From Burkholderiales bacterium UBA2647 (lineage in GTDB: Bacteria; Pseudomonadota; Gammaproteobacteria; Burkholderiales; Burkholderiaceae_E), in contig DENJ01000097.1 of assembly GCA_002359635.1 (NCBI GenBank), positions 4,929 to 35,144 of the forward strand: 30,216 nt of DNA, written 5' to 3'. Both the position numbers and the translations under genes were made by a program. Below, piece by piece: positions 24,261 to 30,216 of this stretch (within the stretch, counting starts at the first letter, position 1; the number at the start of each line of letters is the position of its first letter). Under the pieces are notes generated by a model, which saw only the letters and a list, made by a program, of their open reading frames with translations, was not told the DNA's origin and searched no databases.

Positions 24261-25274
24261 ATGCTTGTGATCCCGCCCATTGACCCCAGCCTTCAACAAG
24301 GCATTTCAACGCTTGCCAAGCGCATGGAACAAGTCTTATTCGAAGTGAAGCGGGTGATCGTTGGCCAAGACCGATTGCTTGAACGCGTGCTCATCGCTTT
24401 GCTTGCCCGCGGCCACCTGTTGGTTGAAGGCATGCCAGGGCTTGCAAAAACATTGACGGTCAACACGCTTGCGCAGGTACTGCAAGCGCAGTTCAAGCGG
24501 ATTCAATTCACCCCCGATTTAATGCCCGCCGATCTCATCGGATCGAGAATTTTTCATCCACGCGATGCAGCGTTTCAAACACTGCTCGGTCCGGTGTTTG
24601 CCAACCTTCTTCTTGCCGACGAAATCAACCGCGCACCGCCGAAAGTGCAAAGTGCCTTGCTTGAAGCCATGCAAGAGGGCCAGGTGACGATCGCCGGACA
24701 AAGCCATCCACTGCCAAAGCCCTTCGTCGTGATGGCCACCCAGAATCCGATTGAAACAGAAGGCACCTATCCGCTTCCAGAGGCACAAGTCGATCGCTTC
24801 ATGATGAAAATTATCATCGACTACCCGAATGCCGATGAGGAGTTTGTGGTTGTCCAACGTGTGATCGGCGCCCCACAACAAGCGCAGCCCGTGATATCCC
24901 ACGACGAACTGTTGCACATGCAATCACTTTGTAAGCACGTCTATGTGGATCCGAGCCTTATCCGCTATGCGGTCTCGCTCAGTGCAGCCAGCCGCGATCC
25001 AGGCTCCTTTGGATTGGCAACGCTTGGTCCGATGCTTATGCATGGCGCATCGCCAAGAGCAAGCATCTGGATGATTGAAGCAGCCCGCGCCCTGGCTGCC
25101 TTGCGGGCAAGGGCTTACGTATTGCCAGAGGATGTGATCGCTGTCGCACCCGATGTACTGAGACACCGGATCAGCCTATCGGACGAAGCGCTTGCAAGCC
25201 AGGTCGACACCGAACAGCTATTAAAGCAGTTCATCGCCGCGGTACCCGCGCCCGTCAAACCGCTGGGCTCATGA
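24261..25274 (+). CDS. moxR: MoxR family AAA+ ATPase
   Basis: A 337-residue cytoplasmic AAA+ ATPase of the MoxR/RavA class. Walker A is GMPGLAKT (57-64), Walker B LLADEINR with Asp120-Glu121, and sensor 1 lies in MATQNPIETEGTYPLPEAQ. The VDRFMMK arginine-finger region and sensor 2 region are normal. MoxR proteins act as chaperones that mature or insert partners, often VWA proteins. ATG 24261 is chosen for TTGGAG nine bases before it; a TTG start five codons earlier is the alternative. The stop overlaps the DUF58 gene start by four bases (ATGA), so they are translationally coupled. Confidence 0.96.
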   Translation: MLVIPPIDPSLQQGISTLAKRMEQVLFEVKRVIVGQDRLLERVLIALLARGHLLVEGMPGLAKTLTVNTLAQVLQAQFKRIQFTPDLMPADLIGSRIFHPRDAAFQTLLGPVFANLLLADEINRAPPKVQSALLEAMQEGQVTIAGQSHPLPKPFVVMATQNPIETEGTYPLPEAQVDRFMMKIIIDYPNADEEFVVVQRVIGAPQQAQPVISHDELLHMQSLCKHVYVDPSLIRYAVSLSAASRDPGSFGLATLGPMLMHGASPRASIWMIEAARALAALRARAYVLPEDVIAVAPDVLRHRISLSDEALASQVDTEQLLKQFIAAVPAPVKPLGS

Positions 25275-26167
25275 GTATTGCGCCGGCCTCCATCCGCCGT
25301 CTGCGTTGGCGCCTGCTCAAGCGCATGCCCGGGCTGATTCAAAGCGACTTTATGAGTCTTGCCCGCGGCAGTGGCTTCGATTTACAGCATATCCAAGCCT
25401 ACCAGGAAGGCGACGATGTACGGCGTATCGATTGGCACGCCAGTGCAAGAAGCGATCAATTGCAGATTCGCCTGATGCAAGAAGACCGGGAATTCAATGC
25501 CTGGTTGCTCGTTGATTTGAGTGCTTCAAGCCTTGCCGGACTTGAAGCGCGTAGCAAACGCGACCAAATCCTTGCCCTGAGCGCTTGCGTGATCGAAAGC
25601 ATTGGGCAGCACGGCAATCGTATTGGTTTGTGGATCGACGATGGGCGGGCCAGCCCAGCCCTTCAAGTCAAGCCAAGGCAGGGTCGCGCACATCGGCTCA
25701 AGTTAATTGAGCTGTTGAAGAAACATCAGCCACCGTTGCAGCGCCCTGAAGTGTTCAGCCATTTGGAGCGTCTCTTCCGGCAAGTTCAATCGAGTCTGCG
25801 AAGGCGTTCACTGGTGATTGTGATCTCTGACTTTATTGACCATGGCGCTGAGCAGGGACAAGGCTGGTCTGATGCGCTCGCTCGCCTAAGCCGACGCCAT
25901 GACCTTATCGCGATCAAACTCGATGATCCTAGCGAGTGGGAACTGCCTGAACATGGTCATTTCATGGCCGAGGACGCTGAAACAGGCGAGCAGCTTTGGA
26001 TCGATGCGGAAAATCAATCATTCCGGGCCCGGTATCGGTCCCTGCTCGAGGAAGAACAAGCAGATCTGCTGCGTTTGATCAAACGCAGCGGCGCAAGGCT
26101 GATGCAACTTAGCCACCGTGATGATGCGCTACAAGCGCTTGGCCAATGGTTGCGCTATCAACGATGA
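25271..26167 (+). CDS. DUF58 domain-containing protein
   Basis: A 298-residue soluble protein with the characteristic DUF58 motif at residues 47-60, including RRIDWHASAR, then RLMQEDRE and the following LLVDLSASS. That last segment resembles a degenerate VWA metal site (Asp-x-Ser-x-Ser), as in this family. The middle region ends with VIVISDFID and the C-terminal half contains HDLIAIKLDDPSEWELP. The function of the family is not defined, but it is almost always encoded beside moxR and VWA genes. It begins with an ATGA overlap on moxR and ends 10 bases before the second VWA gene. Confidence 0.95.
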   Translation: MSIAPASIRRLRWRLLKRMPGLIQSDFMSLARGSGFDLQHIQAYQEGDDVRRIDWHASARSDQLQIRLMQEDREFNAWLLVDLSASSLAGLEARSKRDQILALSACVIESIGQHGNRIGLWIDDGRASPALQVKPRQGRAHRLKLIELLKKHQPPLQRPEVFSHLERLFRQVQSSLRRRSLVIVISDFIDHGAEQGQGWSDALARLSRRHDLIAIKLDDPSEWELPEHGHFMAEDAETGEQLWIDAENQSFRARYRSLLEEEQADLLRLIKRSGARLMQLSHRDDALQALGQWLRYQR

Positions 26168-26177
26168 TGATTGATCG

Positions 26178-27275
26178 ATGAGCCAAGACTTGTCTGAGCT
26201 CTTGCAAAGCCTTTCTCTGCAATGGCCGATGGCATTGCTTTTGTCTGCATTGCCCCTTGGCTTGGCCGTGTGGCTTATCCGGCACCCCGGTGCCCGTTGG
26301 TTATCGAGCAGCCTCTTGCTGGCAGGTCTGATGCTGATCGTCTTTGGTCTGTCTCGGCCCATGATGCAAGGTTATGAGCCTGCACCGCTTGATCAAGTCA
26401 TCCTGGTCATCGACAGCTCCGCAAGCATGCGCGCATCCGATGTTGAGCCAAGCCGTATCGACGTCGCAAAGCAGTTCGCGAAAGCCTTCATCGAAGCATT
26501 ACCGACACATGCAAACCTCGGACTCGTCAGCATGGCTGCCAATGCAAGCCTGCTTCAGGCACCAACCCGGCAACGCGATCAACTGGAAAAAGCCCTTGAG
26601 CGAATCAGCCTGCAGCCGGGAAGCGCACTTGGTAGTGGCATCATTCTGGCGACTGCGCAGCTGCTCCCCGAAGCGGCAATCGATGTCGAGCGGCTCACCG
26701 GCGGGAGTTCCCGTCGTTCGACTGCCCCCGCAACATCAGGCCAGTCGACGACAAGCCCAGCGGCTCCTTCGGGCCCGCCTTCGAGTTCAGCATCAGAGAC
26801 GTCGGGGTCCTCTGCGGCAAATTTCCCGAAGCGTCATGAACCCTTTCAGCAACCGCAGAGCCCGGTCGAGCCCGGGAGCAGGGAAAATGCGGTCATTGTT
26901 TTACTTGCCGATGGTGACAGCAATATGGGACCTGCGCCGCTTGAAATGGCTGCGATCGCAAGGATTTGGGGCTTGCGGATTTACAGCATCGGCATCGGTA
27001 CGACGGCCGGGACGGTGCTGCGCAGCGACGGTATCGCGGCGCGGGTTCGCCTCGAAGACAAGCAGCTTCGCGCCGTTGCATCAGAGACCGGGGCGGAATA
27101 CTTTGCGATTGAAGATCAGTCTGCGGTGAAGCGAATTTTTGCTTCGCTAAGTGGCCGCATTGGCCTGAAGAAGAGGGCCCGTATTGAGATGACCCATTGG
27201 TTCGGTTTGCTTGGCAGCCTGCTCGTGCTGGCGGGTGCGCTCTTGAATGTCGCAAGGCATGGCAGGATCCTGTGA
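26178..27275 (+). CDS. BatA/BatB-like VWA domain membrane protein with low-complexity insert
   Basis: A 365-residue VWA protein with two N-terminal helices (about 17-33 and 43-59), a VWA domain and a C-terminal helix near 340-358. The metal site is Asp79-x-Ser81-x-Ser83 in IDSSASM, with VLLADGDSN as the distal Asp. A Ser/Thr/Pro/Ala-rich stretch (about 172-235) interrupts the domain and looks like a flexible insert not found in the divergent paralogue. It shares DVEPSRI and a GSALGSG-type segment with the VWA protein at 22208, suggesting an old duplication. Its ATG has only a weak ribosome-binding site, 10 bases after the DUF58 gene. It closes the operon. Confidence 0.92.
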   Translation: MSQDLSELLQSLSLQWPMALLLSALPLGLAVWLIRHPGARWLSSSLLLAGLMLIVFGLSRPMMQGYEPAPLDQVILVIDSSASMRASDVEPSRIDVAKQFAKAFIEALPTHANLGLVSMAANASLLQAPTRQRDQLEKALERISLQPGSALGSGIILATAQLLPEAAIDVERLTGGSSRRSTAPATSGQSTTSPAAPSGPPSSSASETSGSSAANFPKRHEPFQQPQSPVEPGSRENAVIVLLADGDSNMGPAPLEMAAIARIWGLRIYSIGIGTTAGTVLRSDGIAARVRLEDKQLRAVASETGAEYFAIEDQSAVKRIFASLSGRIGLKKRARIEMTHWFGLLGSLLVLAGALLNVARHGRIL

Positions 27276-27299
27276 GTGCGCCGTGTCGGTACATGGACC

Positions 27300-27507
27300 T
27301 TGTTGAACAGGGTGATTGGCACGCTGTCGAATGTGGTGATGGGTAAACATTAGCGAAACAACCATCAGCGCGATCATTCGCTGGCGCGAACATCAAGAGA
27401 ACACCCACAATCACTTCGGATAATCCTGCATCGATTGAAAAGGCAAGCGACAATCTTGTGTTGGATGCAAATTTTTCGGCGGAACCATCAATTTTCGGAT
27501 AAAACAA
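27300..27507 (-). pseudogene. Possible frameshifted remnant of a small membrane protein
   Basis: On the minus strand of this gap, one frame reads AGLSEVIVGVLLMFAPA (27429-27379) and, after exactly one extra base, another frame reads MIALMVVSLMFTHHHI (27377-27330). Joined by a single-base shift they give two consecutive hydrophobic segments with a short turn, like part of a DoxX-type or similar small membrane protein. Upstream residues from 27507 (FYPKIDGSAEKF) extend the first frame. Family identity is impressionistic, and chance hydrophobicity cannot be excluded. Confidence 0.25.
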
Positions 27508-28373
27508 TGAAAATCAAACGCTCGCTTCAACTTATCGCGCTGAGCCTTATCACCAGTTTCAGCCTTGTCAGTTTTTCGCAGCAGGCCATCGCGCAAACAA
27601 AGGGCGGCGATCAGGTCTATCAACCTCAGGTTGGGCAACCCGGTAAGGATGTCGTTTGGGTACCCACCGGGGACGAGTTGGTCACCAAAATGTTGCAAAC
27701 GGCGAAAGTGACCAAAGACGATCTGGTCTACGACCTTGGCGCGGGTGACGGCAAGATTGCCATTGCAGCAGGCCGTGAATTCGGCGCGCGGGCCATCGGC
27801 ATTGAGTACAACCCTGATATGGCCTCATTGGCTCAGCGCAATGCTGAACGGGCCGGTGTGGCAGATCGGGTAAAAATCATTCGCGGCGATATTTTTAAAG
27901 AAGACTTCAGCAAAGCGACCGTCATCACCATGTATTTGTTGCCTGACCTTAACCTGAAGCTCAGACCAACGCTCTTAAAATTAAAACCAGGTACAAGACT
28001 TGTCACGAACTCCTTTACCATGGGAGACTGGGAACCCGATCAGGTTATCAACACGAGCGGTAACACAGGCTACTTCTGGGTGGTCCCGGCGCAAGTTGAA
28101 GGCCGCTGGATGCTCAGCGGACTCGAAGGGCAGTCTGTCGCAAGCTTGGATTTGAAGCAACGCTACCAGCGCGTAGGTGGGACCATCACGCTTGGGAACA
28201 ACCCGCCGCAGGCTTTACTTGGCGTTGAGCTAAGTGCCGATGAGTTGCGCTTCCGCTACCTCGATAGCTCCAACCAGTTACAGCATGTGAAAGCCACAAT
28301 CAGGGGTAACAGCATGGATGCTGAATTGATCGGCACCTACGCCAACAATCGTTTTAGCGGGAAACGGCAATAG
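27507..28373 (+). CDS. Exported class I SAM-dependent methyltransferase
   Basis: A 288-residue protein with a strong Sec signal (KIKRSLQLIALSLITSFSL, cleavage after QQAIA at about residue 29). This is followed by a Rossmann methyltransferase domain (about 55-185): motif I VYDLGAGDG at 74-82, acidic end of strand 2 GIEYNP, RGDIF and TMYLLPDLN, with FTMGDWEPD. The pattern resembles the FAM173/ATPSc-KMT lysine-methyltransferase group, which is usually cytosolic or mitochondrial. A C-terminal half of about 90 residues is beta-rich and unassigned. An exported SAM-dependent enzyme is puzzling because SAM is not known to be abundant in the periplasm. ATG 27507 is chosen because the signal peptide starts there; its ribosome-binding site is weak. 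Confidence 0.9.
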   Translation: MKIKRSLQLIALSLITSFSLVSFSQQAIAQTKGGDQVYQPQVGQPGKDVVWVPTGDELVTKMLQTAKVTKDDLVYDLGAGDGKIAIAAGREFGARAIGIEYNPDMASLAQRNAERAGVADRVKIIRGDIFKEDFSKATVITMYLLPDLNLKLRPTLLKLKPGTRLVTNSFTMGDWEPDQVINTSGNTGYFWVVPAQVEGRWMLSGLEGQSVASLDLKQRYQRVGGTITLGNNPPQALLGVELSADELRFRYLDSSNQLQHVKATIRGNSMDAELIGTYANNRFSGKRQ

Positions 28374-28387
28374 CCACGATCGGGCTT

Positions 28388-28408
28388 CGGGGAAATGCAT
28401 TTTCCCCG
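28388..28408 (+). terminator. Stem-loop after the methyltransferase gene
   Basis: CGGGGAAA (28388-28395) pairs with TTTCCCCG (28401-28408) to give eight base pairs with a five-base loop, 15 bases after the stop codon. There is no downstream T tract, so termination efficiency is doubtful; RNA protection is an alternative. Confidence 0.5.
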
Positions 28409-28462
28409 GCGCTTTGATGCGTTATCACAGTTTGAACCATTTTCATCCTAGAACTTTGATCC

Positions 28463-29821
28463 ATGTCGCTTGCGCCTGCTGAATCGGGTAAGAACCAAGC
28501 TCACCCTAGGCAGCAACTGAGTCCTGCGACTGCGGTTGCCATCATTGTTGGCATCGTCATCGGTGCGGGGATTTTCAAGACACCTTCAATGGTTGCGAGC
28601 GTCAGTGGTGACGCCGGGTGGATGATGCTTGCGTGGGTGGCGGGCGCTGTGATTTCAATCGCCGGTGCCTTGTGCTATGCCGAACTCTCCTCACGCTACG
28701 CCCACGCAGGCGGCGATTATCATTTTTTAGAAATTGCTTACGGAAAACATTTATCGTTTTTATACGCATGGGCTAAGGCAATGGTGATCAACACCGGCTC
28801 GATCGCTTTGCTTGCCTTTGTGTTTGCCGATTATATGAGTCAGGCTGTACCCCTTGGCGCGCATTCGAGCGCCATTTGGGCGATCGGCATCGTTCTTCTT
28901 CTTACCGTGGTGAATCTCATAGGCCTTCAAGCCTCGGGGCGGGTCCAGTCTGCACTTACCATCATTGAAGTCTTTGGACTGCTTGCCGTCGTCGTTGCCG
29001 GCTTTAGCGTTCAATCCCCGGCGAGCGAAACGCCAAGCTGGTTCAGCGGCAGCCCTCCCCTCGGATTAGCAGGTCTTGCCCTCGTTTTTGTGTTGCTAAC
29101 CTTTGGCGGCTGGAATGAATCAGCCTTTATTGCTGCTGAGGTCAAAGGCGGGCCGCGCAGCATGGTGCCCGTGATACTGATTAGCTTAGGACTGATTACG
29201 CTCATTTATCTCTTTGTCAATCTTGCGCTCCTGCATGGCCTTGGGCTCAGCGGCTTGGCGAAATCGAAGGCTGCCGCGGCCGATGTGATGGGGATGGCTT
29301 TTGGAACGTTCGGACAACAAGCCCTGAGCCTTTTTGTTGCCATGGCTGCGCTCACAAGTATCAACGCCACCATGATTGTTGGGGCAAGAAGTAACTTTGC
29401 AGTCGCTTCAAGTTGGCGGGCGCTTCGACCGATTGCCTCCTGGAATCAGCAAGCTGGTACCCCTGTAGCAGCCTTATTGTTGCAATCCCTGATTGCGCTC
29501 GCCCTGGTGATGTTTGGACTCTTTCAGCACGACGGCTTTGAGGCCATGGTCGAATTCACAGCACCGGTTTTTTGGACTTTCCTCTTTTTGGTGGGTCTGT
29601 CGGTTTTTAAGCTGCGAAAGCATGCCAAGCATAGCGAAGGCTATCGACTGCCGCTCTACCCCTTTACCCCGATTGTGTTTTGTGCATCCTGTGCCTATCT
29701 CAGCTATTCAAGCATGACTTACGCAGCGAGCAAGAATGCGGTACACATTTCCTTTGCGGTGATGGGTATCGGTCTTGTGGCGCTCGCTTTACTACAACTG
29801 CGAGAACGATCTTCCAATTAG
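28463..29821 (+). CDS. APC-family amino acid permease
   Basis: A 452-residue cytoplasmic-membrane permease with about twelve helices. The substrate-binding helix-1 signature is IIVGIVIGAGIFKTP, followed by AGALCYAELSSRYAHAGGDY and FGGWNESAFIAAEVKG, which fit the amino acid-polyamine-organocation superfamily (basic or neutral amino acid exchangers and related). Substrate is not determinable here. The ATG at 28463 has no clear ribosome-binding site; the hydrophilic N-terminus and helix 1 at about residue 24 fit it. The end of the coding sequence is duplicated just past the stop in the same frame (see the repeat at 29796). Confidence 0.94.
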   Translation: MSLAPAESGKNQAHPRQQLSPATAVAIIVGIVIGAGIFKTPSMVASVSGDAGWMMLAWVAGAVISIAGALCYAELSSRYAHAGGDYHFLEIAYGKHLSFLYAWAKAMVINTGSIALLAFVFADYMSQAVPLGAHSSAIWAIGIVLLLTVVNLIGLQASGRVQSALTIIEVFGLLAVVVAGFSVQSPASETPSWFSGSPPLGLAGLALVFVLLTFGGWNESAFIAAEVKGGPRSMVPVILISLGLITLIYLFVNLALLHGLGLSGLAKSKAAAADVMGMAFGTFGQQALSLFVAMAALTSINATMIVGARSNFAVASSWRALRPIASWNQQAGTPVAALLLQSLIALALVMFGLFQHDGFEAMVEFTAPVFWTFLFLVGLSVFKLRKHAKHSEGYRLPLYPFTPIVFCASCAYLSYSSMTYAASKNAVHISFAVMGIGLVALALLQLRERSSN

Positions 29822-29859
29822 CATTTGCAAGGCAAACTGCGAGAACGCTCTTCTAATTT
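29796..29859 (+). repeat. In-frame duplication of the permease C-terminal coding end
   Basis: A 25-base segment at 29796-29820 recurs at 29835-29859 with three mismatches, a 39-base period. Both copies encode LRERSSN in the same frame; a TAG (29819-29821) closes the first and the second reads on to TAG at 29876-29878. It looks like an old duplication or a former longer C-terminus. Confidence 0.85.
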
Positions 29860-29874
29860 GAAATCGCCACGCAT

Positions 29875-30216
29875 CTAGTCCCTGAGTACCACGCCCGTAC
29901 TGATCGGCCTATCGAGTCGATGAAAACCAAATCCTAACTTCACCCCAAGATCGAAGGGCAACTCGAGCACCGCCGTCACGTTGCGGGCTCGCTCGCGAAA
30001 GCTCGCGAGCTGCAAATCGATCTTGCGCGGACAGGCAAAAATCATCTTGTTTTCAAACTCGGGAACTTCGACCATATAAAGGTCGGCAAATACTTCCTGA
30101 TAGGTTCGCAGCATCGAAGCATAAAGTGGATTTAGAGCAGGACCCCAGAGATTAGCGACTACAACGCCACCCGTTGAAAGTGCCCTTTTCACCGCATGCA
30201 AAAACTCGGTCGTCGT
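29875..30216 (-). CDS. Spermidine synthase-like (polyamine synthase fold) protein, C-terminal part, cut by window edge
   Basis: The last 113 codons are visible; the frame is open through the window edge, so the start lies to the right. The segment GGVVVANLWGP, then YQEVFADLYMVEVPEFEN and MIFACPRK, is typical of the C-terminal half of spermidine synthase-like or fused MFS/spermidine-synthase proteins, where the Rossmann fold ends. The final LDRPISTGVVLRD corresponds to the usual 'vLtDD' end, shortened by about one residue pair. Whether the complete protein is a true aminopropyltransferase or one of the many uncharacterised homologues cannot be decided, since the SAM-binding motif is missing here. 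It is convergent with the amino acid permease. Confidence 0.85.
   Translation of the reverse strand, partial: TTTEFLHAVKRALSTGGVVVANLWGPALNPLYASMLRTYQEVFADLYMVEVPEFENKMIFACPRKIDLQLASFRERARNVTAVLELPFDLGVKLGFGFHRLDRPISTGVVLRD

Noticed and set aside
26374..27129. 251-codon frame on the plus strand inside the second VWA gene
   Set aside because: It is an out-of-frame shadow of a gene with intact VWA motifs; the product is Ser/Arg-rich without recognisable structure.
26893..27275. Minus-strand frame continuing antisense to the second VWA gene
   Set aside because: Within the gene it is a composition shadow; only the part in the gap (27300-27507) looked unusual and is reported as a possible remnant.
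1..30216. CRISPR arrays, tRNA or rRNA genes, insertion sequences, phage or toxin-antitoxin genes
   Set aside because: None found: no regularly spaced repeats, no clover-leaf-like sequence noticed, and no transposase, integrase or small toxin pair in any frame.

Overview
The window looks like a chromosomal segment from a betaproteobacterium, most probably Burkholderiales. This is inferred from moderate GC content with long dense operons, from the many periplasmic binding-protein transport systems, and from the style of the proteins (hybrid histidine kinase with an N-terminal multi-helix membrane domain, TakP/FcbT-like TRAP system, MoxR/DUF58/VWA operon). No rRNA, tRNA, CRISPR array, insertion sequence, integrase or phage gene is visible. 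This is metabolic and transport territory, not an obvious mobile island.

Region 1 (1-4046, minus strand) is a branched-chain-amino-acid-type (HAAT) ABC operon: a Tat-signal binding protein, LivH, LivM, an SDR dehydrogenase, and the first 15 codons of a LivG ATPase at the left edge. The SDR sits inside the transporter operon, coupled by a 4-base ATGA overlap, which suggests that it acts on the imported compound. Region 2 (4047-6909, plus) follows a 404-base gap containing an exact 19-bp tandem repeat. It encodes an exported two-domain rhodanese, a YeeE/YedE sulfur-compound permease, and an overlapping 56-residue membrane or secreted small protein.

Region 3 (6950-11399) holds a PRISE-like (progesterone 5-beta-reductase/iridoid-synthase-like) SDR, a convergent acyl-CoA synthetase, and two convergent classical SDRs, one of which lacks the Ser-Tyr-Lys triad. 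With the SDR of region 1, this gives four SDR-type enzymes and one CoA ligase in 11 kb, consistent with catabolism of a carboxylic acid. An orphan hybrid sensor kinase follows (11535-13343).

Region 4 (13364-18623, minus) is a complete dipeptide/oligopeptide-type ABC operon: binding protein, two permeases and a fused double ATPase. Divergent from it, region 5 (18931-22190, plus) is a complete TRAP transporter (dctP, dctQ, dctM) of the mannitol/chloroaromatic/2-oxo-acid type.

Region 6 (22208-27275) is a Bat-like cluster: a VWA protein on the minus strand, and divergently a PDZ-less membrane-anchored HtrA-type protease, MoxR ATPase, DUF58 protein and a second VWA protein. Region 7 (27300-30216) holds a possible frameshifted membrane-protein remnant, an exported class I methyltransferase, an APC-family amino-acid permease whose C-terminal coding end is duplicated in frame beyond its stop, and the 3' part of a spermidine-synthase-like gene running off the right edge.

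The most interesting signals are the 56-residue sulfur-operon small protein, the triad-less SDR beside the PRISE-like SDR and CoA ligase, the exported methyltransferase, and the head-to-head VWA pair with an HtrA-like protease. No clearly new defence or mobile system was found.
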